From Oscillospiraceae bacterium (GTDB lineage: Bacteria; Bacillota_A; Clostridia; Oscillospirales; Oscillospiraceae), in NCBI GenBank assembly GCA_017516785.1, contig JAFXAV010000028.1, positions 1-64,000 of the forward strand: DNA of 64,000 nt, in the 5' to 3' direction. A model generated the notes under the pieces. The model ran no database searches. It was not told the origin of the DNA and saw nothing but the letters and a program-made list of their open reading frames with translations. Made by a program: the position numbers and the translations under genes. This document shows, one piece after another, positions 1 through 8,012 of the stretch (position 1 is its first letter; every line of letters begins with the position of its first letter).

Positions 1-1315
1 ACTTCTCACACTTGCAGATATCCTCACGGGAAACACTGATGTGGCCGCATTCGGCGCAGGTCCAGGCAGGAATCTGATGACCCCACCACAGCTGACGGGA
101 GATACACCAGTCACGGACATTCTCCATCCAGTTCATGTAGGTCTTGGAGAAGCGGTCGGGAACGAACTTAGTCTCACCTTCCTTGACGACGCGGATGGCT
201 TCCTCAGCCAGGGGCTTCATCTTGACAAACCACTGGGCGGAGATGATGGGCTCCACATCCTTGTGGCAGCGGTAGCAGGTACCGACGTTGTGGGCATGAT
301 CTTCGATCTTCACCAGGTAACCCTGCTCTTCCAGATCCTTGACGATAGCTTCACGGGCCACATAACGGTCCATACCCTCGTACTTGCCGCCGAATTCGTT
401 GACAACGCCGTTGTCGTTCAGAACGCGGATGACTTCCAGATTGTGGCGCAGGCCGACTTCGAAGTCGTTGGGGTCGTGGGCGGGGGTCATCTTGACGCAG
501 CCGGTGCCGAATTCCATCTCGGCATAGTCGTCAGCGACAATGGGAATTTCCTTGTTGACCAGAGGCAGAATGACCTTCTTGCCCACGATATCCTTGTAGC
601 GCTCGTCATTGGGGTTGACGCAGACGCCGGTATCGCCCAGCATGGTCTCGGGACGGGTGGTAGCGACCACCACTTCGCCGGTGCCGTCAGCCAGAGGATA
701 ACGGATGTGCCACAGATGGCCGGGCTTGTCGACATACTCGACTTCTGCATCGGACAGAGCGGTGACACAGTTGGGGCACCAGTTGATGATACGGCTGCCC
801 TTGTAGATCAGGCCCTTTTCATACAGGGAAACAAAGACCTCACGGACGGCCTTGGAGCAGCCTTCGTCCATGGTGAAAGCAGCGCGGTCCCAGTCGCAGG
901 ATGCGCCCAGCTTCTTCTGCTGTTCCACAATGCGGTTACCGTACTGATGCTTCCATGCCCAGACGCGCTCCAGGAACTTTTCACGGCCCAGGTCATAACG
1001 GGTCAGGCCTTCCTTGACACGCAGCTCTTCTTCAACCTTGATCTGGGTTGCGATGCCGGCATGGTCAACGCCGGGCAGCCACAGAGCGTTGTAGCCCTGC
1101 ATACGCTTGAAACGGATCAGGGTATCCTGCAGGGTTGCGTCCATTGCGTGGCCCATGTGCAGCTGGCCGGTGACGTTGGGGGGAGGCATGACGATGGTGA
1201 AAGGCTTCTTGCTCTCATCGCGCTCAGCATGGAAGTAGCCGCCCTTCTGCCACATATCATAGATGCGAGACTCAACATTCTGAGGCTCATACACCTTCGG
1301 CAGTTCTCTTGCCAT
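1..1315 (-). CDS. valS: Valyl-tRNA synthetase, N-terminal part (cut by window edge)
   Basis: Class I aminoacyl-tRNA synthetase that charges tRNA-Val in the cytoplasm. About 438 N-terminal residues are present; the C-terminal half lies beyond position 1. The start at 1315 is preceded by GGAG, and the N-terminus reads [15 protein letters not shown]. The signature [14 protein letters not shown] carries the HIGH-type motif as HMGH, followed by [12 protein letters not shown], which is diagnostic for ValS. The gene follows a T-box leader on the same strand, so its expression should respond to uncharged tRNA-Val. The long reading frame on the opposite strand is an antisense shadow. Confidence 0.96.
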   Translation of the reverse strand, partial: MARELPKVYEPQNVESRIYDMWQKGGYFHAERDESKKPFTIVMPPPNVTGQLHMGHAMDATLQDTLIRFKRMQGYNALWLPGVDHAGIATQIKVEEELRVKEGLTRYDLGREKFLERVWAWKHQYGNRIVEQQKKLGASCDWDRAAFTMDEGCSKAVREVFVSLYEKGLIYKGSRIINWCPNCVTALSDAEVEYVDKPGHLWHIRYPLADGTGEVVVATTRPETMLGDTGVCVNPNDERYKDIVGKKVILPLVNKEIPIVADDYAEMEFGTGCVKMTPAHDPNDFEVGLRHNLEVIRVLNDNGVVNEFGGKYEGMDRYVAREAIVKDLEEQGYLVKIEDHAHNVGTCYRCHKDVEPIISAQWFVKMKPLAEEAIRVVKEGETKFVPDRFSKTYMNWMENVRDWCISRQLWWGHQIPAWTCAECGHISVSREDICKCEK

Positions 1316-1360
1316 AGTTTGTTTTCTCCTTTTGTTTGAGTATTTTTTCTTCAGGACGGA

Positions 1361-1590
1361 AAAATAAAAACCCTGAAGCCATAATGACTTCAGGGCGAAA
1401 AATCCGCGGTACCACCTGAATTCTCTGCCTTGCAGAGCACTCAAACGCTGTAACGGGCTTACCCGTTCTCTCCTACTTCGTTCAAAGAGACTGCTCCGGG
1501 GCGACAGACGGCTCCAAATCCTGTGCCCTCGCACCAACCGGGCACTCTCTGAAAGATTTGTGGAGTCGAAACTCCCCTTCTTAGCATTTA
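1361..1590 (-). ncRNA. T-box riboswitch leader of valS
   Basis: The antiterminator core AGGTGGTACCGCGG (minus strand, around 1404-1417) is the conserved T-box sequence that pairs with the tRNA acceptor end. It is followed by a terminator and then valS. Several upstream helices are visible (GTGCCC/GGGCAC near 1527-1548, GAACGGGT/ACCCGTTC near 1455-1475). The specifier is probably a GUC in the stem I region near 1505-1515, but I could not fix it with certainty. Confidence 0.93.
1371..1395 (-). terminator. T-box regulated intrinsic terminator
   Basis: An 8-bp stem (CCCTGAAG/CTTCAGGG) is followed on the minus strand by a T-rich stretch. It is the alternative fold to the T-box antiterminator. Confidence 0.9.
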
Positions 1591-1598
1591 ACGTTCCT

Positions 1599-1627
1599 AA
1601 ATTACCACATTTTCGCATCTTTGTCAA
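1599..1627 (-). promoter_or_regulatory. valS promoter
   Basis: Minus strand -35 TTGACA (1622-1627), 17-bp spacer, -10 TAATTT (1599-1604). It starts the T-box leader. Confidence 0.75.
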
Positions 1628-1640
1628 CCGAAATTTCCCG

Positions 1641-1669
1641 TTGACCGGGCAGCAAAAATATCATATAAT
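1641..1669 (+). promoter_or_regulatory. Glycosyltransferase promoter
   Basis: Plus strand -35 TTGACC (1641-1646), 17-bp spacer, perfect -10 TATAAT (1664-1669), divergent from the valS promoter. Confidence 0.8.
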
Positions 1670-1702
1670 AGGTTATTATTTTCCAAAGTGAGCTGATTTC
1701 CT

Positions 1703-2644
1703 ATGAAACTTTCCCTCGTTGTACCCTGCTATAATGAGGCAGAAAATGTGCGACCCTTCCAGGATGCCGTCATTTCTGCCTTTGATGGCTGCGGATACGA
1801 TTACGAGATCATTTTTATCAATGACGGCAGCAAGGATGCCACCCTGCACAATTTGAAAAAGATTCACGCCGAGCAGCGCTGCCCCGTGAAGGTTGTGTCC
1901 TTCTCCCGGAATTTTGGCAAGGAGTCCGGCATCTATGCAGGACTTCAGCAGGCTTCCGGCGATTACATCTCCCTCATCGATGCGGACCTGCAGCAGCGGC
2001 CGGAAATCGTGCTGGATATGGTAAAGATTCTGGACGAAAAACCGGAATTCGACGTAGTTGCCGCCTATCAGGACCGCCGGGGTGAAGGCAAGGTCCTTTC
2101 CTTCTTCAAAAAGAGCTTCTATGCCATCATCAATAAGCTTTCCCATGTGACACTGCAGCCCGATGCCAGTGATTTCCGAACCTTCCGAAGAAGTGTTCGG
2201 GACAGCCTCCTTCAGGTTGGCGAATATCACCGGTTCTCCAAGGGCATCTTTGCATGGGTTGGCTATGACACCTGCTTCATTCCTTACACCGCCTGCGAAC
2301 GCAACGCCGGTACCACCAAGTGGAATTTTCGCAAGCTTATGAACTATGCCATCGACGGCATCATCGGCTTCTCCACCGCTCCCCTGCGGTTTTCCACCTA
2401 TGTGGGTGCTGTGACGGCTGTGATTGCTGTGCTGTATCTGCTGGTGGTTATCATCGAAAAGCTCTTCTGGGGTATTGATGTACCGGGTTTGGCAACGGTG
2501 ATCGTCCTGATTCTGTTCTTCGGCTCCATGCAGCTTTTCGGTCTTGGCATCATCGGCGAATATGTGGGCAGAACCTTCGAGCAGACCAAGGAACGACCCA
2601 TCTATATTGCAAAAGAAATCCTCACCTACGAGGAAGAAGAGTAA
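1703..2644 (+). CDS. Family 2 glycosyltransferase, GtrB/dolichyl-phosphate-mannose-synthase type
   Basis: A membrane-anchored GT-A enzyme expected to transfer a sugar from a nucleotide donor to polyprenyl phosphate at the inner face of the membrane. Residues 1-230 form the catalytic domain: SLVVPCYNEAENV opens the nucleotide fold, FINDGSKDAT follows, and SLIDADLQQRPE holds the DxD-type metal site. Two hydrophobic helices (about 235-255 and 268-290) close the protein, as in GtrB/YkoT proteins of about 310 residues. It stands alone between a divergent promoter and a terminator. The exact sugar and acceptor cannot be read from sequence. Confidence 0.9.
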   Translation: MKLSLVVPCYNEAENVRPFQDAVISAFDGCGYDYEIIFINDGSKDATLHNLKKIHAEQRCPVKVVSFSRNFGKESGIYAGLQQASGDYISLIDADLQQRPEIVLDMVKILDEKPEFDVVAAYQDRRGEGKVLSFFKKSFYAIINKLSHVTLQPDASDFRTFRRSVRDSLLQVGEYHRFSKGIFAWVGYDTCFIPYTACERNAGTTKWNFRKLMNYAIDGIIGFSTAPLRFSTYVGAVTAVIAVLYLLVVIIEKLFWGIDVPGLATVIVLILFFGSMQLFGLGIIGEYVGRTFEQTKERPIYIAKEILTYEEEE

Positions 2645-2650
2645 GAAAAA

Positions 2651-2685
2651 ACCCACCGGGAATTCCGGTGGGTTTTTGATTTTTA
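2651..2685. terminator. Bidirectional intrinsic terminator
   Basis: A 9-bp GC-rich stem (ACCCACCGG/CCGGTGGGT) is flanked by A-rich and T-rich runs. It serves both the glycosyltransferase (+) and yajC (-), which converge here. Confidence 0.9.
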
Positions 2686-3060
2686 TTACTTACCAGCCTT
2701 CTTGGCAGCCTTTGCCTTTGCCTTGGCTTCCTGAGCCTTCTTGGCTTCAGCCTTGGCAGCAGCGTCAGCAGTCTCGTTGGTGGAGATTGCCCACTTGGCC
2801 AGCTCAACGCGGACGCGGTCAGCGGAGGTCTCGATGACGATGTTGTTCTCCTTGATGTCAACAACAGTGCCGACAATGCCGCCAATGGTGGTGATCTTGT
2901 CGCCGTTGCGGATGGAGGAACGCATCTGCTCTGCTTCCTTCTTGCGCTTGTTCTCAGGACGGATCAGCATGAAGTAGAAGATCGCGACCATGATGACCAG
3001 CATGATGACAGTGCTGCCCATGCCTGCGCCGGTTGCGTCGGTAGTCAGAAAATTAATCAT
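2686..3060 (-). CDS. yajC: YajC preprotein translocase accessory subunit
   Basis: A small membrane protein of the SecDF-YajC complex. It has a short N-terminal tail, one membrane helix (about residues 15-35, TVIMLVIMVAIFYFMLIRP) and a cytoplasmic YajC domain with the typical NGDKITTIGGIVGTV segment. A low-complexity Ala/Lys tail ends the 124-residue protein, a bit longer than the family norm of about 90-110. It lies downstream of tgt, the usual pairing in Clostridia, and has its own promoter. Confidence 0.95.
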   Translation of the reverse strand: MINFLTTDATGAGMGSTVIMLVIMVAIFYFMLIRPENKRKKEAEQMRSSIRNGDKITTIGGIVGTVVDIKENNIVIETSADRVRVELAKWAISTNETADAAAKAEAKKAQEAKAKAKAAKKAGK

Positions 3061-3096
3061 GGATTGAAAACTCCTTCGTATATAAAAATCTTATTT

Positions 3097-3124
3097 ATTA
3101 TACCATTGTTTGAATAAATTGCAA
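3097..3124 (-). promoter_or_regulatory. yajC promoter
   Basis: Minus strand -35 TTGCAA (3119-3124), 16-bp spacer, -10 TATAAT (3097-3102), in the short gap between tgt and yajC. Confidence 0.7.
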
Positions 3125-3131
3125 GAGCAAA

Positions 3132-4262
3132 TTAGATTCTTCTTGCCAATTTCTCGGAATATTCGTGACGGAACTCCTCAAAGCGGCCCTCATCCAGGGC
3201 CTGACGGATCTTTTCCATCAGCTTGTTGTAGAAGTAAAGGTTGTGCATGACAGAAAGACGCATGGCGAGCATTTCGTCGGCAACAAACAGATGGCGGATG
3301 TAAGCCTTGCTGTAGCGGCGGCAGACGGGGCAGTCGCACTGGGGATCGATGGGGCTTTCGTCCAGCTGATACTTCTTGTTCTTCAGATTGATAGCGCCCT
3401 CCCAGGTAAACAGGCGGGCATGGCGGGCATTACGGGCGGGCATAACGCAGTCGAAGAAGTCAACACCCCGGGCAACGGCTTCAATGATGTTGCTGGGAGT
3501 GCCGACACCCATCAGATAGCGGGGCTTGTTCACAGGCATGTAAGGCTCCACAGCATCGATGATGTTGTACATTTCCTGAGCGGTTTCGCCCACAGCCAGA
3601 CCGCCGATGGCATAGCCGGGCAGATCCAGCTCCGCAATGCGCTTCATATGCTCCACGCGGATATCGGGGTAGGTGCCGCCCTGGTTGATGCCCCAGAGCT
3701 GCTGCTCTTTGTTGATGGTGTCAGGTAGCGCGTTCAGACGGGCATTTTCCTCCTTGCAGCGGACTAGCCAGCGGTAGGTGCGTTCCACGCTCTTCTGAAC
3801 ATAATCCCGGGGTGCAGGATTCTCGATGCACTCGTCAAAGGCCATGCAGATGTCGCTGCCCAGGTTGGACTGAATCTGCATGCTCTCCTCGGGACCCATG
3901 AAAATCTTGTGGCCGTCGATGTGGGATGCGAAGTAAACGCCCTCTTCCTTGATTTTACGAAGGGAAGACAGGCTGAACACCTGGAATCCGCCGGAGTCAG
4001 TGAGGATAGGGCCGTCCCAGGTCATGAACTTGTGCAGGCCGCCCAGCTGACGCACCACGGTATCGGTGGGGCGCAGATGCAGATGGTAGGTGTTGCTCAG
4101 CTCCACCTGACAGCCGATGTTCTTCAGGTCTTCGGCGCTGAGGGCGCCCTTGATGGCTGCCTGGGTGCCCACATTCATAAAGACGGGGGTCTGGACGGTG
4201 CCGTGGGCGCAGGTGAATTCACCCCGGCGGGCCTTACCCTCGGTTTTAAGCAGTTTATACAT
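3132..4262 (-). CDS. tgt: tRNA-guanine transglycosylase
   Basis: Exchanges guanine-34 for the queuosine precursor preQ1 in GUN-anticodon tRNAs. The 376-residue length is typical of bacterial Tgt. It shows LTDSGGFQVFSLSSLRKI with the proton-acceptor Asp, AIGGLAVGE, a second catalytic Asp in DFFDCVMPARNARHA, and the zinc site CDCPVC...H near residues 308-335. It is cotranscribed with the upstream acetyltransferase (3-bp gap). Confidence 0.97.
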   Translation of the reverse strand: MYKLLKTEGKARRGEFTCAHGTVQTPVFMNVGTQAAIKGALSAEDLKNIGCQVELSNTYHLHLRPTDTVVRQLGGLHKFMTWDGPILTDSGGFQVFSLSSLRKIKEEGVYFASHIDGHKIFMGPEESMQIQSNLGSDICMAFDECIENPAPRDYVQKSVERTYRWLVRCKEENARLNALPDTINKEQQLWGINQGGTYPDIRVEHMKRIAELDLPGYAIGGLAVGETAQEMYNIIDAVEPYMPVNKPRYLMGVGTPSNIIEAVARGVDFFDCVMPARNARHARLFTWEGAINLKNKKYQLDESPIDPQCDCPVCRRYSKAYIRHLFVADEMLAMRLSVMHNLYFYNKLMEKIRQALDEGRFEEFRHEYSEKLARRI

Positions 4263-4265
4263 AGA

Positions 4266-4811
4266 TTACCTCTTATTGTACAGAATATAGTTTCTGGAAA
4301 ACTCCGTATGTCCCAGCTGGGTTTCAAAGCCGGATTCGCCGTAGTATTCAAATCCGGTCTTTTCGATGACCCGGCGGGAACGGTCATTGCGGAGAAAATG
4401 GCTGCAGGTCAGATAGTCATATTTCAAAACGTTAAAGCAGTACTCGATCACTGCATTCACCGCTTCGGGCATCAGTCCCCTGCCCCAGTAGTCTTTGCTC
4501 AGCACATAGCCGATTTCCCGGCCATATCCATTGGCAACCGGATCCGGGCGCAATTCTTCAAGTCCCAAAGAACCGATGACTTTATTGTGTTCTTTCAGTT
4601 CCAGAGCGAAGGTCTTTTTCTCACGGATGAACATATCCAGGATCATCCGGGATACTTCAATGGACTTGTGAGGGGCCCAGCCGGCCATTTGACCAACACC
4701 GTCCACGCTGGCGTATTCATACAGATCAACAAGATCAGATTCCCGCCAGGGACGGATGATCAGACGTTCCGTTTCAATGCAGATATCAGTTATATCAACA
4801 GGTGCAAGCAT
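4266..4811 (-). CDS. GNAT N-acetyltransferase, RimJ/RimL type
   Basis: A 181-residue acetyl-CoA-dependent N-acetyltransferase. The opening TERLIIRPWRESDL, the central GREIGYVLSKDYWGRGLMPEA (acetyl-CoA loop region) and the closing NDRSRRVIEKTGFEYYGE match the ribosomal-protein/amino-acid acetylating GNAT subfamily. It is the first gene of the tgt operon, behind a strong promoter. The substrate is unknown; RimL-like proteins in Firmicutes are diverse. Confidence 0.9.
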   Translation of the reverse strand: MLAPVDITDICIETERLIIRPWRESDLVDLYEYASVDGVGQMAGWAPHKSIEVSRMILDMFIREKKTFALELKEHNKVIGSLGLEELRPDPVANGYGREIGYVLSKDYWGRGLMPEAVNAVIEYCFNVLKYDYLTCSHFLRNDRSRRVIEKTGFEYYGESGFETQLGHTEFSRNYILYNKR

Positions 4812-4842
4812 GGTAATTCCTCCTTACAGGATGCACATGGCA

Positions 4843-4891
4843 TCGCCGAAGTGTACGGCTTATAGGATATACAGCCTATGCACTTCGGCGA
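4843..4891 (-). other. Leader hairpin of the acetyltransferase-tgt operon
   Basis: A perfect 11-bp stem TCGCCGAAGTG/CACTTCGGCGA (4843-4853 with 4881-4891), with a second inner pairing (GGCT/AGCC). It starts within a few bases of the predicted transcript start and has no T tract, so it looks like a 5' stabilising or regulatory stem rather than a terminator. Confidence 0.7.
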
Positions 4892-4896
4892 CACCG

Positions 4897-4925
4897 ATTA
4901 TACAGAGTATCTTCGACAAATTCAA
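4897..4925 (-). promoter_or_regulatory. Promoter of the acetyltransferase-tgt operon
   Basis: Minus strand -35 TTGAAT (4920-4925), 17-bp spacer, perfect -10 TATAAT (4897-4902). Confidence 0.85.
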
Positions 4926-4940
4926 GTCACTCGCCATGAA

Positions 4941-4975
4941 AATCTGGCGTGGCTGGCTTCCCGTCCACGCCAAAT
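4941..4975 (-). terminator. Terminator of the toxin-antitoxin operon
   Basis: Stem TGGCGTGG/CCACGCCA (4945-4952 with 4965-4972), extended by an A/T-rich base and followed on the minus strand by a TTTT-containing tract. Confidence 0.75.
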
Positions 4976-4977
4976 TC

Positions 4978-5256
4978 TCAGAACAGGTCACTATGGGTGC
5001 CGGTTCTGATCAGCCGTAGGATCAACTTCTCCTCGACTACCTGATACACGAGCAACCAGTCGGGCTGGATGTGGCACTCACGCATATCCTTGTACTCCCG
5101 AGAATTGGTCAGCTTGTGGTCACGGTACTTCGGGGGAAGCGGCTGCTGATTGGCGAGCATTTCGATGACCTCGGCGAGCAGCTTCGGGTTGCATCCCCTT
5201 TTGACTGCCTGCTTGTAGTCTTTCTTGAACTGCCCCAGGTACTCAATTCTAAGCAT
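4978..5256 (-). CDS. YafQ/RelE-family mRNA interferase toxin
   Basis: A 92-residue ribosome-dependent endoribonuclease toxin. It has the YafQ pattern: N-terminal FKKDYKQAVKRG, then HKLTNSREYKDMRECHIQPD with the catalytic His region, then LLVYQ and a C-terminal RTGTHSDLF containing the conserved His and Phe. It overlaps the antitoxin start by 8 bp, the usual antitoxin-first order. It sits where chromosome meets phage and could belong to either. Confidence 0.93.
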   Translation of the reverse strand: MLRIEYLGQFKKDYKQAVKRGCNPKLLAEVIEMLANQQPLPPKYRDHKLTNSREYKDMRECHIQPDWLLVYQVVEEKLILRLIRTGTHSDLF

Positions 5257-5515
5257 CCAAATCCTCCATCAATGCGGCCACGCTGTCGAACGGTCCGTGG
5301 AGATCTTCACCTTTCACGGCGTTCTTCATTGCGGCTCTGGTGGTTGCGTTCGGTACATTCAGGGACACATCAAAAGGGATGCCCCTTTCACGGATGGTCT
5401 GCCGCAGGAACATACCAACTGCGGTGGAGAGGTCAAGACCCAGTTCAGCCAGAACGGACATTGCCTGCTCCTTAATGTCGGCTTCAAGAGAAATGCTGGT
5501 AGAGATTTTAGCCAT
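5249..5515 (-). CDS. DinJ/RelB-family antitoxin
   Basis: An 88-residue antitoxin with an N-terminal ribbon-helix-helix DNA-binding segment (STSISLEADIKEQAMSVLAELGLDL) and a toxin-neutralising tail. The FLRQTIRERGIPFDV segment is a hallmark of DinJ. It should repress the operon's own promoter with the toxin as co-repressor. The ribosome site AAGGGAG precedes the ATG. Confidence 0.92.
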   Translation of the reverse strand: MAKISTSISLEADIKEQAMSVLAELGLDLSTAVGMFLRQTIRERGIPFDVSLNVPNATTRAAMKNAVKGEDLHGPFDSVAALMEDLDA

Positions 5516-5538
5516 TGAAGTTCACTCCCTTCATCTTT

Positions 5539-5567
5539 ACTATACGATATTTATACCCGGAAGTCAA
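5539..5567 (-). promoter_or_regulatory. Toxin-antitoxin promoter
   Basis: Minus strand -35 TTGACT (5562-5567), 17-bp spacer, -10 TATAGT (5539-5544). The spacer and -10 contain a repeated GTATA that may belong to the DinJ operator. Confidence 0.8.
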
Positions 5568-5590
5568 TAGGATATACATATAAAATAACA

Positions 5591-5618
5591 AGCCGGGAAG
5601 CCCGCAGGCTCCCCGGCT
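5591..5618 (-). terminator. Terminator closing the phage accessory block
   Basis: Stem AGCCGGG-AGCC/GGCT-CCCGGCT with one mismatch, followed on the minus strand by TGTTATTTTATAT. It is the last element of the leftward phage transcription units. Confidence 0.8.
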
Positions 5619-5651
5619 GTAACATCAGCAGAATTTTCAGTTTGTCAAGGT

Positions 5652-5900
5652 TCAGATCTTGTTGGCTTCCCGAGCAGAAGAGATCACATCGACGATGCGG
5701 CACTCTGCGGTGTACTCCTCCAGGAAAGTCGTTGCTGCCTTCACCGTATCCATCAGGCAGTAGAAAGCGTATGCTCCCCGCTCCGCCTTCTGCTTCTCCT
5801 CCGGGAGGAAGTCAAAGTCCATGTACAGTGCTTCGATGGATGCGAGCAGGGCGTCAGCCTTGCCCAGTTCAAACATGGCGTTGTTCAGGTTCTTATTCAT
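5652..5900 (-). CDS. Small phage protein of unknown function
   Basis: 82 residues from the ATG at 5900, which has an AAGGAG site; an upstream in-frame ATG lacks one. Acidic and helical (MNKNLNNAMFELGKADALLA). It is the last gene before the block terminator. No family recognised. Confidence 0.75.
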   Translation of the reverse strand: MNKNLNNAMFELGKADALLASIEALYMDFDFLPEEKQKAERGAYAFYCLMDTVKAATTFLEEYTAECRIVDVISSAREANKI

Positions 5901-5972
5901 AGTGGTGCTCCTTCGCAATGGTATCGAAGACCACACAACGGAGGATACAGCTTCAAAATCGGAATGATTATG

Positions 5973-6039
5973 GGTGCGGAGCTATCACGGCTCCTGTGCA
6001 GTCTTCCGGGGCGTTTCGCCCGATTTCGCTTTCCGCACC
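5973..6039 (-). ncRNA. Candidate three-way-junction RNA
   Basis: In the gap between two genes, 67 nt fold into an outer stem GGTGC/GCACC (5973-5977 with 6035-6039) enclosing hairpins GGGCG-AAA-CGCCC (6009-6021) and GGAGC/GCTCC (5978-5994). There is no T tract, so it is not a simple terminator. Not matched to any known RNA class by eye. Confidence 0.45.
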
Positions 6040-6041
6040 TA

Positions 6042-6470
6042 TTATTCTACACTCCTGTTCAAATGAAAGTTGTCGAGAATTGCACCAACCTCGTACTCTC
6101 TGTCGTCCAGGGACAGTTCCATGAGGTACAGGGAGTCGCTGACGGTCATGATGTGCCGGGGTGTCGTGTCAGATCTGACAGACTCCAGATACAGTTCCTT
6201 CACCTGATACTCGTCCATACCAGACTGCCTGATCGCCGTCTTCAGGGAGATGACTGCAGCCCGGTCGACGAATGGAGGATGCCCAACACCGCTCAGGTCG
6301 ATGTAGAAAGCGATCATCAGGACCTTGGCCTTGTCCACATACTTCCCCTCCATACTGAGGATCTTCGCCATGCTTTTTAGGTCAAAGGAATACCAGTCTA
6401 GCCGACCTGCCCGGAGGTGCCGCTGACATTCCCTGGACAGTCTGGTGTATTCGACATTGTTTCTCTCCAT
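6042..6470 (-). CDS. Phage protein of unknown function
   Basis: 142 residues, soluble, mixed alpha/beta composition, start behind TTAGGAGGAAG. Basic N-terminus (ERNNVEYTRLSRECQRHLR). It has its own promoter and leader hairpin. No family recognised. Confidence 0.8.
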   Translation of the reverse strand: MERNNVEYTRLSRECQRHLRAGRLDWYSFDLKSMAKILSMEGKYVDKAKVLMIAFYIDLSGVGHPPFVDRAAVISLKTAIRQSGMDEYQVKELYLESVRSDTTPRHIMTVSDSLYLMELSLDDREYEVGAILDNFHLNRSVE

Positions 6471-6489
6471 GTTTCTTCCTCCTAATGTT

Positions 6490-6522
6490 AAAGGCGACCA
6501 TCTCCGGGGAGAAGTCGCCTTT
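6490..6522 (-). other. Leader hairpin
   Basis: AAAGGCGAC/GTCGCCTTT (9 bp), with an inner TCTCC/GGAGA extension, directly after the predicted start site and just before the ribosome site of the 142-residue gene. The same arrangement occurs at 4843-4891. Confidence 0.65.
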
Positions 6523-6551
6523 AGTATAACGCATCGGTTCTAAGAAGTGAA
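6523..6551 (-). promoter_or_regulatory. Candidate promoter
   Basis: Minus strand TTCACT (6546-6551), 17-bp spacer, TATACT (6523-6528). Confidence 0.55.
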
Positions 6552-6620
6552 GCCGCAAAAAGCCGCAGAATCGATTTGCCGATTGTAGGACCGGGTTTTC
6601 CAAGGCAAATGGATTAGGTG

Positions 6621-6794
6621 TTACCCCCTATCCTTGTTCCGCCCCTGGTGCCGCCCTTCCACGGATGCAAGCCCTTCTCTTACGGCTGTCATGGACGGGG
6701 TGAACCTAAGCGTAGCTGACTGGTTCCCCCGGAACAGGATCTTCAGGCAACCGATCTTTCGCCAGAAGAAAACAAGCGGTCTATTCTTTTTCAT
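6621..6794 (-). CDS. Small basic phage protein
   Basis: 57 residues starting at 6794 behind GGGAGGGC, 2 bp after the upstream stop. Strongly basic, with FRGNQSATLRFTP in the middle. No function can be given. Confidence 0.6.
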   Translation of the reverse strand: MKKNRPLVFFWRKIGCLKILFRGNQSATLRFTPSMTAVREGLASVEGRHQGRNKDRG

Positions 6795-6795
6795 C

Positions 6796-7059
6796 TTAGC
6801 CCTCCCATTGCGGATCATAGGTAGGATCGTACTTCTTCGCCTTCCACTCTTCGACCTTTGCTTCAGCTTCTTCCCTGGTCAGAAATACCGTATCGCCCAG
6901 CTTGCCCACATCGGTCAAGCAGAACTTTCCGGTGTTCACCCAGTATTCAATGCTGCCATGGCGGTACTTACCGCCGGCAACGAACACCGGATCTCCTACC
7001 TTTACGAAGATAGCGTCTTTGGTATCAACTGCAATGACACCGTGACGAACAGATTTCAT
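6796..7059 (-). CDS. Small phage protein, SH3-like fold suspected
   Basis: 87 residues, beta-rich (GDPVFVAGGKYRHGSIEYW), ending in a VFLTREEAEAKV segment. The same type of ending (VFATYEEARRA) occurs in the gene at 8930-9310, suggesting a shared domain. Overlaps the upstream gene by 4 bp. Confidence 0.75.
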   Translation of the reverse strand: MKSVRHGVIAVDTKDAIFVKVGDPVFVAGGKYRHGSIEYWVNTGKFCLTDVGKLGDTVFLTREEAEAKVEEWKAKKYDPTYDPQWEG

Positions 7060-7286
7060 GATCTTCGGTCTGGCATGAAAATCAGGACACTCGTTTCCAT
7101 GCGATCTTCTTCAGAGCTGAGGTCAATGCCCTGTTTCATGTATTGCATCTCAAGGGCCTGCATTGCCAGTGCCACAGCCTTATATGCAGGCGGTTCATCC
7201 CGCAGGAGATACCGTTCCAGATCATTTCTTGCCTGTTCAGGAGTCCATTTCTGATCGAACTCAAGTGCTTCCTTGTATGTCACCAC
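7056..7286 (-). CDS. Small phage protein
   Basis: 76 residues, acidic, helical, with two 4-7 bp overlaps to its neighbours. Contains TPEQARNDLERYLLRDEPP. No family recognised. Confidence 0.75.
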   Translation of the reverse strand: MVTYKEALEFDQKWTPEQARNDLERYLLRDEPPAYKAVALAMQALEMQYMKQGIDLSSEEDRMETSVLIFMPDRRS

Positions 7287-7831
7287 TGCTCCCCTTCCTT
7301 CTCGATTGACTCTTCTTCACACAGATGGCACATCTTTGCTCCACAATGGCAATACGGGAACGATTCTATCAGTTTCTCCCAGTTGCACATCATGGCGTCG
7401 CTCTGACTTATGTCCCATACTTTCCGATGGCACTCCGAACACTCAAGATGGAAAACTTCTTCTACTTCTCCCGGGAAGCACCAACGGTGTTCGCATCTGA
7501 GAATCCAGTTTCCGGTCTTCTGGATCGTCACACCTCTGGACATCAGGTAGTCTGCGGTCTGGAGGGCATTGAAGTTGTCGTACAGCCATGCGGGGCATTT
7601 CTGATCGAGCAGGAGATTGTAGATCTCTGTTCTCCCGGGTGCAGTCGCAGCCTTCCATTTTGCCACATCTTCCTCTGCCTTGTACACATGGTTCGGGCAG
7701 GTCAAGCACTCTGGCACCGGCTTCAAATCCTTTCCGATATGCCCGTAGCAGTAGATATGCTGATTCACCCCGTCGAACCACTCATGCGTAGACTTGCTGG
7801 GTACACCCAAGGCACACTTAACTATTGCCAT
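7280..7831 (-). CDS. Cysteine-rich phage protein with C-terminal zinc ribbon
   Basis: 183 residues. An early CLTCPNH pair, a central helical part, then HLECSECHRK and YCHCGAKMCHLC near the C-terminus, which can hold one or two zinc ions. Function unknown. Confidence 0.8.
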   Translation of the reverse strand: MAIVKCALGVPSKSTHEWFDGVNQHIYCYGHIGKDLKPVPECLTCPNHVYKAEEDVAKWKAATAPGRTEIYNLLLDQKCPAWLYDNFNALQTADYLMSRGVTIQKTGNWILRCEHRWCFPGEVEEVFHLECSECHRKVWDISQSDAMMCNWEKLIESFPYCHCGAKMCHLCEEESIEKEGEQW

Positions 7832-8012
7832 TCTGCTTCATCCTCGCTTTCTTCTCCGCCTGCTGCTTCGAGTATGCGTCACGGCCAATCTGACCGAGGT
7901 TCCGCCGTTTGGCAGCTTCGCTCAGACGCCGGGTACGACACGCCTTGCAGTAATAGGTAAAGGGACCTGCGTCAAACAACTTGCCGCAGTCTTCACACAT
8001 CTCTTTTGCCAT
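7818..8012 (-). CDS. Small zinc-finger phage protein
   Basis: 64 residues from the ATG at 8012 behind AAAGGTGG. CEDCGKLF and YYCKACRTRR form a CxxC/CxxC knuckle, followed by a basic helix (SEAAKRRNLGQIGRDAY). It could bind nucleic acid. Confidence 0.75.
   Translation of the reverse strand: MAKEMCEDCGKLFDAGPFTYYCKACRTRRLSEAAKRRNLGQIGRDAYSKQQAEKKARMKQNGNS

Noticed and set aside
41..1339. 432-residue plus-strand frame over valS
   Set aside because: Antisense shadow; the minus strand encodes clear valyl-tRNA synthetase motifs and a T-box leader.
1676..2656. 326-residue minus-strand frame over the glycosyltransferase
   Set aside because: Antisense shadow; the plus strand has family-2 motifs, promoter and terminator.
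5973..6039. tRNA or hammerhead ribozyme
   Set aside because: No T-arm, anticodon arm or CTGANGA...GAAA core on either strand.
6382..6603. 73-residue minus-strand frame
   Set aside because: Covers the promoter and leader hairpin of the 142-residue gene and overlaps it out of frame.
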